This document shows, in pieces, positions 50,749 to 59,550 of a stretch of DNA of 64,000 bases. The translations under genes and the position numbers were made by a program. The notes beneath the pieces were generated by a model. That model saw only the letters and a program-made list of their open reading frames with translations, made no database searches and had not been told where the DNA came from. Source of the DNA: JASLEW01 sp963732005 (lineage in GTDB: Bacteria > Acidobacteriota > Thermoanaerobaculia > Multivoradales > UBA5704). The stretch is from NCBI GenBank assembly GCA_963732005.1, contig CAVSXT010000005.1, positions 1,674,001 through 1,738,000 of the forward strand, read 5' to 3'. Each line of letters starts with the position of its first letter. Within the stretch, counting starts at the first letter, position 1.

Positions 50749-52151
50749 CCGGCACCCGCGATCCGTCCCTGCGGGTGAGCTTCAAGGAGGCGGTGGAGCG
50801 CAACCTGCCGGGGGAAGCGGCGGGCGGCGGGCTGTTCGTGCCGGTCGAGCTGGCCCCCTGGGACGACATCGGCCAGCTGCTCGGCATTTCCTGGCCGGAG
50901 CGCTGCGTCGAGATCCTCGACCGGCTGCTGGCGCCCGAGTACTCGCGGCAGGAGCTGGCCGAGATCGTCGCCGAGGCGTTCGATTTCCCGCTGCCCCTGG
51001 TGCAGCTGCCACCATTGCCGCCGACACCGCCGACGCCGCCGCTGCCGCCGACGCCGCCGACAGTGCCGGCCACGGCCCCGCCGGCCGATGCCGCCGGCGG
51101 CGCCGGCGCCGGGCGCTGCTTCGCCTTGGAGCTGTTCCACGGCCCATCCCTGGCGTTCAAGGACTTCGGGGCGCGCTTCCTGGCGGCGGTGGTGGCGCGG
51201 TTGCCGGCGCGCCGCACCCGCACCGTCCTCACCGCCACCAGCGGCGACACCGGCGCGGCGGTGGCCGCGGCCTTCTGGCGCCGTCCCGGCTGCCGGGTGG
51301 TGGTGCTCTATCCCGCGGGGCGGATCGCGCCGCTGCAGGAGCGGCAGCTGGCCTGCCTGGGCGACAACGTCGTGGCGCTCGAGGTCGCCGGGAGCTTCGA
51401 CGACTGCCAGCGGCTGGTCAAGGCCTGCTTCGCCGACTCGGCGCTGACGGCGGAGCTGGCGCTGACCTCGGCCAACTCGATCAACGTCGCGCGCCTGGTC
51501 GCCCAGATCCTCTATTACTTCGAGGCGCTGGCGCAGCTGCGGCGGCTGGTTCCGGGTGGCGCGGCACCGGTCATCGCCGTGCCCAGCGGCAACTTCGGCA
51601 ATCTCTGCGCCGGCCTCTACGCCCGCGCGCTCGGTCTGCCGGTGGCGGCGCTGGTGGCCGCCACCAACGCCAACCGCACGGTGCCGGACTATCTCGACGG
51701 CGGGCGCTATTCGCCCCGGCCGAGCGTCGCCACCCTGAGCAATGCCATGGACGTGGGCGATCCGAGCAACTGGGAACGCATCGCGCACCTCTACCGCCGC
51801 GACCGGGACGCGCTGCGGGGCGCCCTGCGCTGGGGGTCGCTCGACGAGCCGGCGACGGCCGCGGCGCTACGCCGGCTGTGGGCGGCGGGCTACCAGGCCG
51901 ACCCGCACGGCGCCGTGGCCTGGGGCGTGCTCGAGCGCGTCCGGCGTCCGGGCGAGACCGGCATCTTCCTGGCCACGGCGCACCCGGCGAAGTTCCAGTC
52001 CGCGCTGGCCGCCCTGGACCTGGCGCCGGCCCTGCCGCCGGCGCTGCGGGCGCTGCAGGACCGCCCGCTCCGCCGCGAGAGTCTGCCGGCCGACGAGCGG
52101 GCGCTCGCGGCGCGCCTGCGCGCCGGCCGGGATGGCGGGCCGGGTGGATAA
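50739..52151 (+). CDS. thrC: Threonine synthase
   Basis: 470 aa from GTG 50739, overlapping thrB by 10 nt. RDPSLRVSFKEAVERNLPG starts the N-terminal domain, PSLAFKDFGARF carries the PLP lysine (K141), and TATSGDTGAAVAAAF, ANSINVARLVAQILYYFEA and PSGNFGNLCAG are family signatures. It converts O-phosphohomoserine to threonine. A Pro-rich insert (LPPLPPTPPTPPLPP, about 88-105) with repeat DNA near 51007-51062 interrupts the N-terminal region, unusual for ThrC but far from the active site. Confidence 0.95.
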   Translation: MRLTGTRDPSLRVSFKEAVERNLPGEAAGGGLFVPVELAPWDDIGQLLGISWPERCVEILDRLLAPEYSRQELAEIVAEAFDFPLPLVQLPPLPPTPPTPPLPPTPPTVPATAPPADAAGGAGAGRCFALELFHGPSLAFKDFGARFLAAVVARLPARRTRTVLTATSGDTGAAVAAAFWRRPGCRVVVLYPAGRIAPLQERQLACLGDNVVALEVAGSFDDCQRLVKACFADSALTAELALTSANSINVARLVAQILYYFEALAQLRRLVPGGAAPVIAVPSGNFGNLCAGLYARALGLPVAALVAATNANRTVPDYLDGGRYSPRPSVATLSNAMDVGDPSNWERIAHLYRRDRDALRGALRWGSLDEPATAAALRRLWAAGYQADPHGAVAWGVLERVRRPGETGIFLATAHPAKFQSALAALDLAPALPPALRALQDRPLRRESLPADERALAARLRAGRDGGPGG

Positions 52152-52175
52152 GCCGGTGTCAGGGGCTGCCGCCGG

Positions 52176-52691
52176 CTAGTGCTTGGCGGCCGCGGGCGCA
52201 ACCGGCGGCGGCGGCGGGGCCGTACGGTAGGCACGCAGCGCCTCCCAAACCCAGTGGCCGCCCTGGTGCCTGGCCACCGCGAAGACGTGGTGCTCGAGCG
52301 GCTTGGCAGGGTCCGGCGCCATCGTGCCGCCGGTGATCTGGACGTCGAAGTCCTCGAGCGCGAGGTCCGGCCGCAGCATCCGGGCCGCGAAGGCGGTGAC
52401 CTTGAACGTCGTGCCCTTGGTCATCGTCCCCCGCTCCTTCTGGAAGAACGCCTCGATCTCGCTCCGCCCCTTCGCCGCGTGGCCGAACGGGTTGACGATG
52501 TCGCCGTCCTCCGCCCACTGCGCCGCCATGCCCTTGGCGTCGTCGCGGTTCCACGCCGCCGCGAACGCGTCGGCCGGGGCGCGCAGGTCCTTGTCCGGCG
52601 CCGGCGCGTCCTTCCGCGCCGCGGCCATGCCCGTCGCGAGGAGCGCCGCCAGTGCGACCGATCCGACTGCCGACAGCTGCTGTTTGGTCAT
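52176..52691 (-). CDS. Exported SnoaL/DUF4440-like protein
   Basis: 171 aa. ATG 52691 with GGAGG upstream; signal peptide to about residue 24. The mature part, ADAFAAAWNRDDAKGMAAQW with DGDIVNPFGHAAKGRSEIE and the final strand WVWEALRAYR, is the SgcJ/EcaC-type NTF2-like fold of about 130 residues. Such proteins are small-molecule binders or isomerase-like. The C-terminal tail is Pro/Ala-rich. Convergent with thrC. Confidence 0.8.
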   Translation of the reverse strand: MTKQQLSAVGSVALAALLATGMAAARKDAPAPDKDLRAPADAFAAAWNRDDAKGMAAQWAEDGDIVNPFGHAAKGRSEIEAFFQKERGTMTKGTTFKVTAFAARMLRPDLALEDFDVQITGGTMAPDPAKPLEHHVFAVARHQGGHWVWEALRAYRTAPPPPPVAPAAAKH

Positions 52692-52844
52692 GAGTCCCTC
52701 CTTGAATGGCGGCGCGCGACCGCGCTCGCGGCCGGGCACGCCGTCGCCTGAATCGTTTGCCGGTATCGGAGCCGGGGCGCCGATGCAGCGCGAAGTCTGC
52801 TGGGTCCGTTGCCGCGCACTCTATCGCGGAGCCGGGGCGCGGGG

Positions 52845-53441
52845 CTACACCAGCTCGCGCAGGCGCCGGGCGGCGAGGCGGGCGCGCAGCACCAGGAACA
52901 GCTCGGCGGTCGCCAGCGCGTCGATCAGGGCGTCGTGGTTGGGATAGGCCGGCAGGCCCAGGGCGGCGCGGGCGGCGGGCAGGGCCGGCGGCAGCGGCGC
53001 CGGGTGCGGCTCGAGGAGCTGGCGGCGGAGCTCCAGGCGCCGCAGCAGCACCACGGTGTCCGCCGCCGGGGGCCGCGGCCAGCGCCTGCCTTCCCGGCGG
53101 TAGGCCTGGCGCAGGAAGGCGAGGTCGAGCGGCGCGTGGTGGAGCACCAGGACGCCGGCGCGCAATCTCCGGTCCACCTCCGGCAGCAGCTCGGCAAGTG
53201 CCGGCGCCGCCGCGAGGTCGGACGGCAGCAGGTGGTGGGCACGCAGGCCGGCCTGCGAGAGGGTCGCCGGCGCGGCCGGGCGCACCAGGCTGGCGAAGCG
53301 CTCGCCGTAGCGGATGACGCCGCCGCGGATCGGCACCATCGCCAGCGACAGGATCTGGTCGGCGCGCGGCTCGAGGCCCGAGGTCTCGAGGTCGAGCGCA
53401 TGGTAGAGGACTTCGTCCCAGGGCGGCGAGGACCAGGGCAT
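52845..53441 (-). CDS. DnaQ-like 3'-5' exonuclease (DEDDh)
   Basis: 198 aa. Exo I DLETSGLEP, Exo II HHAPLDLAFLRQAY and Exo III HDALIDALATAELF supply the DEDDh acidic residues and catalytic His. Without a polymerase or UvrC part it is a stand-alone exonuclease. ATG 53441 is 16 nt after the stop of the cNMP/CBS/DUF294 gene, so one transcript. The same gene pairing (DUF294 protein, DnaQ exonuclease) recurs in other bacteria. Confidence 0.88.
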   Translation of the reverse strand: MPWSSPPWDEVLYHALDLETSGLEPRADQILSLAMVPIRGGVIRYGERFASLVRPAAPATLSQAGLRAHHLLPSDLAAAPALAELLPEVDRRLRAGVLVLHHAPLDLAFLRQAYRREGRRWPRPPAADTVVLLRRLELRRQLLEPHPAPLPPALPAARAALGLPAYPNHDALIDALATAELFLVLRARLAARRLRELV

Positions 53442-53457
53442 CGCGGTCAGGCCCTGC

Positions 53458-55281
53458 TCAATCCAGCCGGTCGGCGCCGAAGCGCTGCGCGGTCGCCTCC
53501 TGCAGGTCGCGGATGGCGAGGAAGGTCTCCTTGAGGTACTGCCGCTCGAGCGCCGAGAGGTCCGCGAGGCGCAGCGCCGCGGCCGGCGCCTCGCCGCGCC
53601 GCAGCGCCGCCAGCTGGGCACCCAGGCGCAGGCGCAGCAGGAAGCGGAAGGCTTCCGCCAGGGTCGCCGCGCCGTCGGCGCTGAGGGCGCCCGCGGCGGC
53701 GGCGGCCGGCAGCCGCTCGAGGGTCGGGCGGGCGCTCGCGCCGGCGGCCAGCGCGTAGAGCCGCGCCAGGCCGACGATCGGCAGGATCCCGGCGGCCTTG
53801 AGGTCCACCCCGGCGGGCTCGGCGCGCAGCTGGTGGAACCTGCCGATCGGCGGCCGGAAGCCGAGCGCGGCCTGCGCCAAGCGCGCCATGAAGAGGCTCT
53901 CGCGGCCCGCGGCGAGCAGCAGCAGCTCGAGCGGCGCGAGGTCCAGGCTGCCATGGACGCGGCGGAAGTCGAAGAAGCCGGAGGCTTCCAGCAGCGCCTG
54001 CGGGCGCGGCTCCTCGACCCAGCGCTGGAAGGAGCGCCGCCAGGCGGCCAGCGGCTGGCGCCAGCGCGTCGCCATGAAACCGCCGGGGCAGGGCGGGAAG
54101 CCGGCGGCGAGCAGGCCCGCGACGCCGCGCTCGGCGAGCCGCTCGAAATAGGCAGCGGCGGCCGGCGAGTCCTCCTCCCAGACCAGGGCGTTGTCCTGGT
54201 CGGTGATCAGCGCCTGCTCCATGCGGCCCTCGGAGCCGAGCACGATCCAGGCGTAGGCGCAGGGCGGCGGCCCGAGATCGGCCGCGACGAGCCGCAGCAG
54301 GCTGGCGGTGAGCGCGTCGTTGAGCCGCGCCACGATGCGGCCGATCTGGCCGGCGTCGGCGCCGCCCCAGGCCAACGCCTCGACCATCGCGGCCAGCTCG
54401 CCCGCATAGCCGGCCGCCGCTTGCGGCTCGCGCAGCCGGCCGACCTCGCGCATGAGGTGCAGCGGGCTGCGCTGCTGGAGCCGCAGCAGGTCGCCGTCGC
54501 CGATCAGCCCGACGATCCTGCCGTCCTCGGCGAGCGGCGCGTGGTGGACGTCATGTTCGAGCATGAACAGCAGGGCTTCGAACAGGGAAGCGCCGGCCGG
54601 CAGGGTGAGCACCGGCCGCGTCATCGCCCGCTCGACCGGCAGGTCCGGTCCATGGCCGGCGGCGAGGACGCGGTTGCGCAGATCGCGGTCGGTGAGGATG
54701 CCGGCGGGCTCGCCCTCGACCAGCACGGCGCCGATGCCGGCGTCGCGCATCCGCCGGGCGGCGTCGCCGACGGTCGCGCCGGCGGCGACGAAGACCGGCT
54801 CGCGGGCGGCCAGCCGGCGGACCGGGATGGCGAGGCCGGAGCCGAGGCCCGGCGGCGCCGCTTCGGCCGAGCGGCGCAGGCGCGCGGCGAGGTCGAGCAG
54901 GAAGAACTCGGCGAAGCGCGGCGAGGCCTGCATCAGCGCCTTGAACACCGCCTCCGGCAGGCGGTAGAGGAGGGTGTCGTCGGTGGGGACGGCGTCGGCA
55001 AGCGGGGCGGCGCCGGCGATCAGCGACGGCGAGCCGAAGCAGTCGCCGGCTTCGAGCGCCATCAGCTGGCGGCCGTCGCGCTCGAGGCTGACGGCGCCCT
55101 TGCGGATCACGTACAGGTGCTCGCTGCGTGCCCCGCCGCTGCGCAGCACCGGCTCGCCGCGCGGCGCGAAGCTGACCTCGAGGGCATCCTCGACGCGCCG
55201 CAGCTCCGCCTCGCTCAAACGGTCGAAAGGCGGGTGGCGGCGCAGGAACTCGAGCGGCTCGAGGGCGCCAGGCGGCGGCAT
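53458..55281 (-). CDS. cNMP-binding, CBS and DUF294 nucleotidyltransferase-like protein
   Basis: 607 aa. Cyclic-nucleotide-binding domain at about 15-130 (HLYVIRKGAVSLERDGRQL, LEAGDCFGSPSLI); two CBS motifs at about 150-275 (VGDAARRMRDAGIGAVLV, GLIGDGDLLR); and DUF294 with GSEGRMEQALITDQDNAL, the nucleotidyltransferase-like motif, at about 350. The C-terminal domain is helical. This architecture, sometimes linked to GlnD-like or signalling roles, suggests control by cyclic nucleotide and adenosyl ligands. A TAGAAT hexamer is 6 nt upstream of ATG 55281. Confidence 0.9.
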   Translation of the reverse strand: MPPPGALEPLEFLRRHPPFDRLSEAELRRVEDALEVSFAPRGEPVLRSGGARSEHLYVIRKGAVSLERDGRQLMALEAGDCFGSPSLIAGAAPLADAVPTDDTLLYRLPEAVFKALMQASPRFAEFFLLDLAARLRRSAEAAPPGLGSGLAIPVRRLAAREPVFVAAGATVGDAARRMRDAGIGAVLVEGEPAGILTDRDLRNRVLAAGHGPDLPVERAMTRPVLTLPAGASLFEALLFMLEHDVHHAPLAEDGRIVGLIGDGDLLRLQQRSPLHLMREVGRLREPQAAAGYAGELAAMVEALAWGGADAGQIGRIVARLNDALTASLLRLVAADLGPPPCAYAWIVLGSEGRMEQALITDQDNALVWEEDSPAAAAYFERLAERGVAGLLAAGFPPCPGGFMATRWRQPLAAWRRSFQRWVEEPRPQALLEASGFFDFRRVHGSLDLAPLELLLLAAGRESLFMARLAQAALGFRPPIGRFHQLRAEPAGVDLKAAGILPIVGLARLYALAAGASARPTLERLPAAAAAGALSADGAATLAEAFRFLLRLRLGAQLAALRRGEAPAAALRLADLSALERQYLKETFLAIRDLQEATAQRFGADRLD

Positions 55282-55287
55282 CCCGGC

Positions 55288-55293
55288 ATTCTA
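55288..55293 (-). promoter_or_regulatory. -10-like TAGAAT before cNMP/CBS gene
   Basis: Minus-strand TAGAAT ends 6 nt before ATG 55281; the transcript would be leaderless or nearly so. No -35 match. Confidence 0.4.
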
Positions 55294-55366
55294 TTCCCGG
55301 CTCCCGGCTCCTGGCTCCCGGCGCCCTGCCCCCGCCGATACCGCCGGCGCCGAGCTGAAGCTGCGA

Positions 55367-55372
55367 TAAAGT
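55367..55372 (+). promoter_or_regulatory. -10-like TAAAGT before small gene
   Basis: TAAAGT ends 6 nt before ATG 55379. No -35 match at 16-18 nt. Confidence 0.35.
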
Positions 55373-55378
55373 GTCGGC

Positions 55379-55609
55379 ATGAGCGATGAACGAGCGCCGG
55401 CCGGCGACCCCTCGCCCGAGGCGCCGCGCTGTCCGGAATGCGACACCCCGGTGCACTTCCGCGAGCGCTTGCGCAGCGTCGCCGCGCGCTTGCGCGGCGC
55501 GGCGGAGACCCTCGGCGGCGAGGTGATGGTCGAGATCCCGAGCCGGCTGGGTGATCACGAGGGCCTGCTGCTGGCGCTCGCCAACGAGCTCGAGCAGCTG
55601 GTGAAGTGA
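55379..55609 (+). CDS. Small protein with one CxxC
   Basis: 76 aa. After an acidic start comes RCPECDTPVHF, a single CxxC, then two helices (VAARLRGAAETL; LLLALANELEQLV). A single CxxC cannot bind zinc alone; a dimer could. No family recognised. ATG 55379 fits the hexamer directly upstream. It is convergent with the GGDEF-EAL gene, 10 nt apart. Confidence 0.5.
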   Translation: MSDERAPAGDPSPEAPRCPECDTPVHFRERLRSVAARLRGAAETLGGEVMVEIPSRLGDHEGLLLALANELEQLVK

Positions 55610-55619
55610 ACCGCGGCCG

Positions 55620-58517
55620 CTAGCGGAACAGCCGCGGCAGGCGCGCCGGCGGCAGCGGCGGGCTGAACAGGAAACCCTGGTACTCGTCGCAGCCGCTGTC
55701 GGCCAGGAAGCGCAGCTCGCAGTCGGTTTCCACCCCTTCGGCGATCACCCGGATGCCCAGCCCGTGGGCCAGGCTGATGATCGCGGTGACGATGGCGCGG
55801 CCCTGCGAGCCGGCCTCGATGTCGGCGACGAAACCGCGGTCGATCTTGAGCGCGTCGATCGGGAAGCGCTTGAGGTAGGCGAGCGCGGCGTGGCCGGTGC
55901 CGAAGTCGTCGATGGCGATGCGCACGCCCATGCCGCGCAACGCCGCCAGCACCTCGACCGTCAGCTCGACGTTCTGCATCGCCGCGCTCTCGGTGATCTC
56001 GATCTCCAGCCGGCAGGGGTCGAGGCCGGTGTCGTCGAGGATCGCGCGGATGCCGGCCGGCAGACCGCGCTGCTGGAACTGCAGCGCCGAGAGGTTGACG
56101 GCGAGGCGCAGCTCCGGCCGGCCGGCGGCGTGCCACGCCACGGCCTGGGCGCAGGCCTTGCGCAACGTCCACTCGCCGATCGGCACGATCAGCCGCGCCT
56201 CCTCGGCCACCGTGATGAAGGCGTCGGGGGACACCAGGCCGCGGCGCGGGTGCTGCCAGCGCAGCAATGCCTCGACGCCGACGGTGTGGCCGCTGGCGAG
56301 GTCCACCTGCGGCTGGTAGTGCAGCCGGAACTCGCGGCGCTCGAGCCCCTCGCGCAGGTCGTTCTCGAGCGTCAGCCGCTCTAGCGAGCGGGCATTCATG
56401 GCCGGAGTGCAGAGCTGGAAGCCGTTGCGCCCGAGCTCCTTGGCGCGGTACATGGCGATGTCGGCGCTGGTCAGCAAGGCCTCGGCGTTGGCGCCGTCGG
56501 CCGGGTACATGCTGATGCCGATGCTGGTGGTGATGTAGAGGCGATGGCTGTCGACCTCCACCGGGCGGGCGACGGTGGCCAGGATCTTGTCGGCCATCCT
56601 GGCGGCCTGGCTGCCGCGGACGACGTCGGGCATCAGCAGGTTGAACTCGTCGCCGCCGACCCGGGCCACGGTGTCGCTCTTGCGCACCGCCAGCTGCAGC
56701 CGCGCCGCCACGACCTGCAGCAGGCGGTCGCCGGCGGCGTGGCCGAGCGTGTCGTTGACCAGCTTGAACTGGTCGAGGTCCAGGAACAGCACCGCCAGGC
56801 CGCGGCCGTTGCGCCGCGCCAGGCCGAGGGCCTGGGTGAGGCGGTCGTGGAACAGCGAGCGGTTGGGCAGACCGGTCAGGGCGTCGTGATAGGCCTGATG
56901 GACGAGCTGGTTCTCGGCGTTCTTGCGCTGGGTGATGTCGACCAGGGTGCCTTCGATCACCGGCTCCGCCTGGCTGGCGAGCAGGGTGGCGTTGGCCAGC
57001 ACCCAGACCGGCGTGCCGTCGCCGCGCCGCAGCTGCACCTCGGTGTCGGTGAGCGCGTTGCGGGTCAGCAGGCGCTTGAGCACCACCGTGCGCTGCGCCG
57101 GCTCGGCGTAGTGATCGATCAGCTTCTTGCCGATGCATTCGCGGCCGGTGGCGAAGCCCAGAATGCGTGCGAAGGCGTCGTTGCACTCGAGCACGGTGCT
57201 GTCGGTCGCGGTGCGGAAGACGCCCGCCAGGTTGCGCTCGAAGAGCGTGCGGTAGCGCTCGGCCGCGGCGCGCAGCGCCGTCTCGGCGCGGCGGCGCTCG
57301 GTGACCTCGCGAAAGCTCCAGACGCGGCCGACCGCCTGGCCGTCGAGCAGCTGGGGGACCGAGTAGCGCTCGACGATGCGGCCGTCGGCGAACTCGAGCA
57401 CGTCGAAGCTCTCGCTTTCCGGCGCGGCGTAGAGCTCGCGGACCTTGTCCAGGAAGGCCTGCGGATCGCGCAGGCGGTCGAGGACGGAAGCCAGCAGGGC
57501 GGTGTCGTCGCCGGCCTGCAGCAGCGCGGCGGGGATGTCCCAGAGCTGGGCGAAGCGCTGGTTGGAGGAAACCACCTTGCCCTGGAGGTCGACGACCAGG
57601 ATGCCGTCGGCGGTCGATTCCAGCGTCGAGCGCAGCAGCGAGAGCGAGCGGCGGGTCTCGGTCTCGGCGGCGAGGCGGCGGCTGATGTCGTTGGCGAGCA
57701 CGATGCGGGCCAGGCGGCCGCCGAAAACCAGCGAGTGGGAGGCCACCTCGACCACGATCACCTCGCCGTTCTTCTTGCGATGCGTCCACTGGCTGTCCAT
57801 GCGGTGGCCGACCAGGTTGGACTTGAGGTCGGCGAGCAGGGCGGGGATGGTCTCCGGCGGGCGGATGTCGTTGATGGTCATCGCCAGGAACTCGTCGCGG
57901 GAGTAGCCGTAGAGCTGGATGGTGGCATGGTTGACGGCGAGGAAGCGCAGGGTCTCGTAGTCGTAGACCCACATCGGCAGCGGGTGGCGCTCGAACAGCA
58001 GGCGATAGGACTCGTCGGCCTCGGGCAGCCCGGCCTGGTACGGCATCAGGGCGGTGATCTCGAGGGCCAGACCGCGGACGCGGCCGGCACCGCTCCTGCT
58101 GTCGCTGCCGCCCTCCTCCGGCACCGGGCTCACCAGGTCGTGCAGCCAGAGGACCCTGCCGGTGGTGGTGACCAGGCGGTATTCGACGTCGAGAGGCTGG
58201 CCGGTGCGGCGCACCTCGCGGCACAGCTCGGCCACTCGCAGGCGGTCGGCGAGGTGCAGGAAGGAGCTCCAGCGTGCCGCCGGCGCGAGGCCGCGGCGGG
58301 ACGGCAGGCCGAGGACCTCGCGCGCGCGGCGGTTGAGGGCCGACAGCTCGAGCGTCTCGGCGTCGGCTTCCCAGGCGATCGCATCGGCAGCGGGCCGCGG
58401 TGGCGTTGACGGTTTCCGGGCGCGCGGGGCGCGCGGAGGGGCGTCAGCAGCGGCGACCGCGTCGGCCTTCGGCTTCACGGGGGCTGAGGGCGCGGACGGG
58501 GGAGCGGAGCTGCGCAT
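55620..58517 (-). CDS. PAS-GGDEF-EAL c-di-GMP signalling protein
   Basis: 965 aa, no clear membrane helix. Low-complexity start (1-45), then three to four PAS domains (about 45-155, 165-290, 295-420 and 430-545), GGDEF with VARVGGDEFNLLMP at about 625, and EAL with GVEALLRWQHPRRGL, ESAAMQ, DDFGTGHAALAYL and AEGVETDCELRFLA. GGDEF and EAL motifs are both intact, so both making and breaking c-di-GMP are possible; which dominates is unknown. ATG 58517 is 14 nt after TATACT on the minus strand. Confidence 0.93.
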   Translation of the reverse strand: MRSSAPPSAPSAPVKPKADAVAAADAPPRAPRARKPSTPPRPAADAIAWEADAETLELSALNRRAREVLGLPSRRGLAPAARWSSFLHLADRLRVAELCREVRRTGQPLDVEYRLVTTTGRVLWLHDLVSPVPEEGGSDSRSGAGRVRGLALEITALMPYQAGLPEADESYRLLFERHPLPMWVYDYETLRFLAVNHATIQLYGYSRDEFLAMTINDIRPPETIPALLADLKSNLVGHRMDSQWTHRKKNGEVIVVEVASHSLVFGGRLARIVLANDISRRLAAETETRRSLSLLRSTLESTADGILVVDLQGKVVSSNQRFAQLWDIPAALLQAGDDTALLASVLDRLRDPQAFLDKVRELYAAPESESFDVLEFADGRIVERYSVPQLLDGQAVGRVWSFREVTERRRAETALRAAAERYRTLFERNLAGVFRTATDSTVLECNDAFARILGFATGRECIGKKLIDHYAEPAQRTVVLKRLLTRNALTDTEVQLRRGDGTPVWVLANATLLASQAEPVIEGTLVDITQRKNAENQLVHQAYHDALTGLPNRSLFHDRLTQALGLARRNGRGLAVLFLDLDQFKLVNDTLGHAAGDRLLQVVAARLQLAVRKSDTVARVGGDEFNLLMPDVVRGSQAARMADKILATVARPVEVDSHRLYITTSIGISMYPADGANAEALLTSADIAMYRAKELGRNGFQLCTPAMNARSLERLTLENDLREGLERREFRLHYQPQVDLASGHTVGVEALLRWQHPRRGLVSPDAFITVAEEARLIVPIGEWTLRKACAQAVAWHAAGRPELRLAVNLSALQFQQRGLPAGIRAILDDTGLDPCRLEIEITESAAMQNVELTVEVLAALRGMGVRIAIDDFGTGHAALAYLKRFPIDALKIDRGFVADIEAGSQGRAIVTAIISLAHGLGIRVIAEGVETDCELRFLADSGCDEYQGFLFSPPLPPARLPRLFR

Positions 58518-58531
58518 GGCGTCTTTGCGAC

Positions 58532-58537
58532 AGTATA
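58532..58537 (-). promoter_or_regulatory. -10 TATACT upstream of PAS-GGDEF-EAL gene
   Basis: Near-consensus TATACT on the minus strand, 14 nt before ATG 58517. Start 6-8 nt downstream would leave a leader of about 7 nt. Confidence 0.5.
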
Positions 58538-58744
58538 CCTTTGCATTCCGAGGCTACCCCCGTGCCCCATGCCGCCCTTGAGATGCCATCTTGGCGGTGT
58601 TCGCAATGTTGGCGGGTGTGGCGGCTGTTTGACGGGTGTGCGGCCCGGCGGGCGCGCGATTCAGGGCTGGCCCTGTCCTTGCTTGGCTTCCTGAGGTGAA
58701 GGCGCCGGCAGCACTGGAGCTGCCGCCAAACCAAGGAGGCGGCA

Positions 58745-59509
58745 ATGAGATCGAGCCATGCAGTGGAAGCGCCGCCGTTCGGGAGGCCGCCGCAGGTGGC
58801 CCCCAGGCAGCGCCGCATCACCATACCGTTGCACCGCGTGCTCGGCTTTGCACGCCAGGAACTGGCATCGCATCCCTCCCGGCAGCTGGCGTTCGCCCTG
58901 CGGCCGCTGCTGGGGCTGGCGCTGGAAACCACCGGGCTGTGCTCGGCCGCCTCGGCCGGGCAGCCGGCCGCCGGCAGGCGCACCGGCGGATCCGCCGATC
59001 CCGAGATCCTGTTCAGCGCGCTGTCGTCGCTGGTCGAGGTGGTCAAGGCGCTGACGCCGAGCGTCGGCAGGGTCTACGCCAACCTCGGCCATGAGGCGGT
59101 GGTGCCCCCGGATGGGGACACCGGCGGTGCCGCCAGGCACGCCGCCAACGGCGTCGGGGACACCGGCAACGGCGTCGGGGACACCGGCAACGGCGTCGTC
59201 GGGGACACCGGCGACCTTCACGGCGCGGCCGATGGCGAGGCTGGGGAGGCGCCAGGGATGCCGGCGGACGCTCCGCGCTCCGAGGTGGTGATCGAGCTGG
59301 TGAGCACTGCCGCCTCCGCCTACGCCAGCCTGCCGGCCGCGGTGCGCGGCGAGCTCGGCAGCCTGGCCTTCGAATTGGCGGTGGTGGCGGCGATCGTGGA
59401 GTCCAAGGGCGGCGAGTTCTACGTCGGCTCGCCCGGCGGCGATGCCCGCAGCTTCGTCGTCCGCCTGCCGGTCTGCCCGCCGCGGAGCGCTGCCCGGGGC
59501 GTCGGGTAG
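58745..59509 (+). CDS. Kinase-like ATPase-domain protein without phosphoacceptor
   Basis: 254 aa. ATG 58745 has AAGGAGG at 58732-58738. The C-terminal part LAFELAVVAAIVESKGGEFY, then VGSPGGDARSFVVRLPV resembles the end of a histidine-kinase ATPase domain (LAVVAAIVExHGG...F.VRLPV). The H-box His and a clear N-box were not found. A 21-nt in-frame repeat (59147-59215, GVGDTGN) fills the middle. Probably a degenerate or specialised kinase relative; catalytic competence doubtful. Confidence 0.45.
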   Translation: MRSSHAVEAPPFGRPPQVAPRQRRITIPLHRVLGFARQELASHPSRQLAFALRPLLGLALETTGLCSAASAGQPAAGRRTGGSADPEILFSALSSLVEVVKALTPSVGRVYANLGHEAVVPPDGDTGGAARHAANGVGDTGNGVGDTGNGVVGDTGDLHGAADGEAGEAPGMPADAPRSEVVIELVSTAASAYASLPAAVRGELGSLAFELAVVAAIVESKGGEFYVGSPGGDARSFVVRLPVCPPRSAARGVG

Positions 59510-59550
59510 GGCGTCGAGTGGAAGGTCGCCCTGACCGGTGGTCAGGGCGG

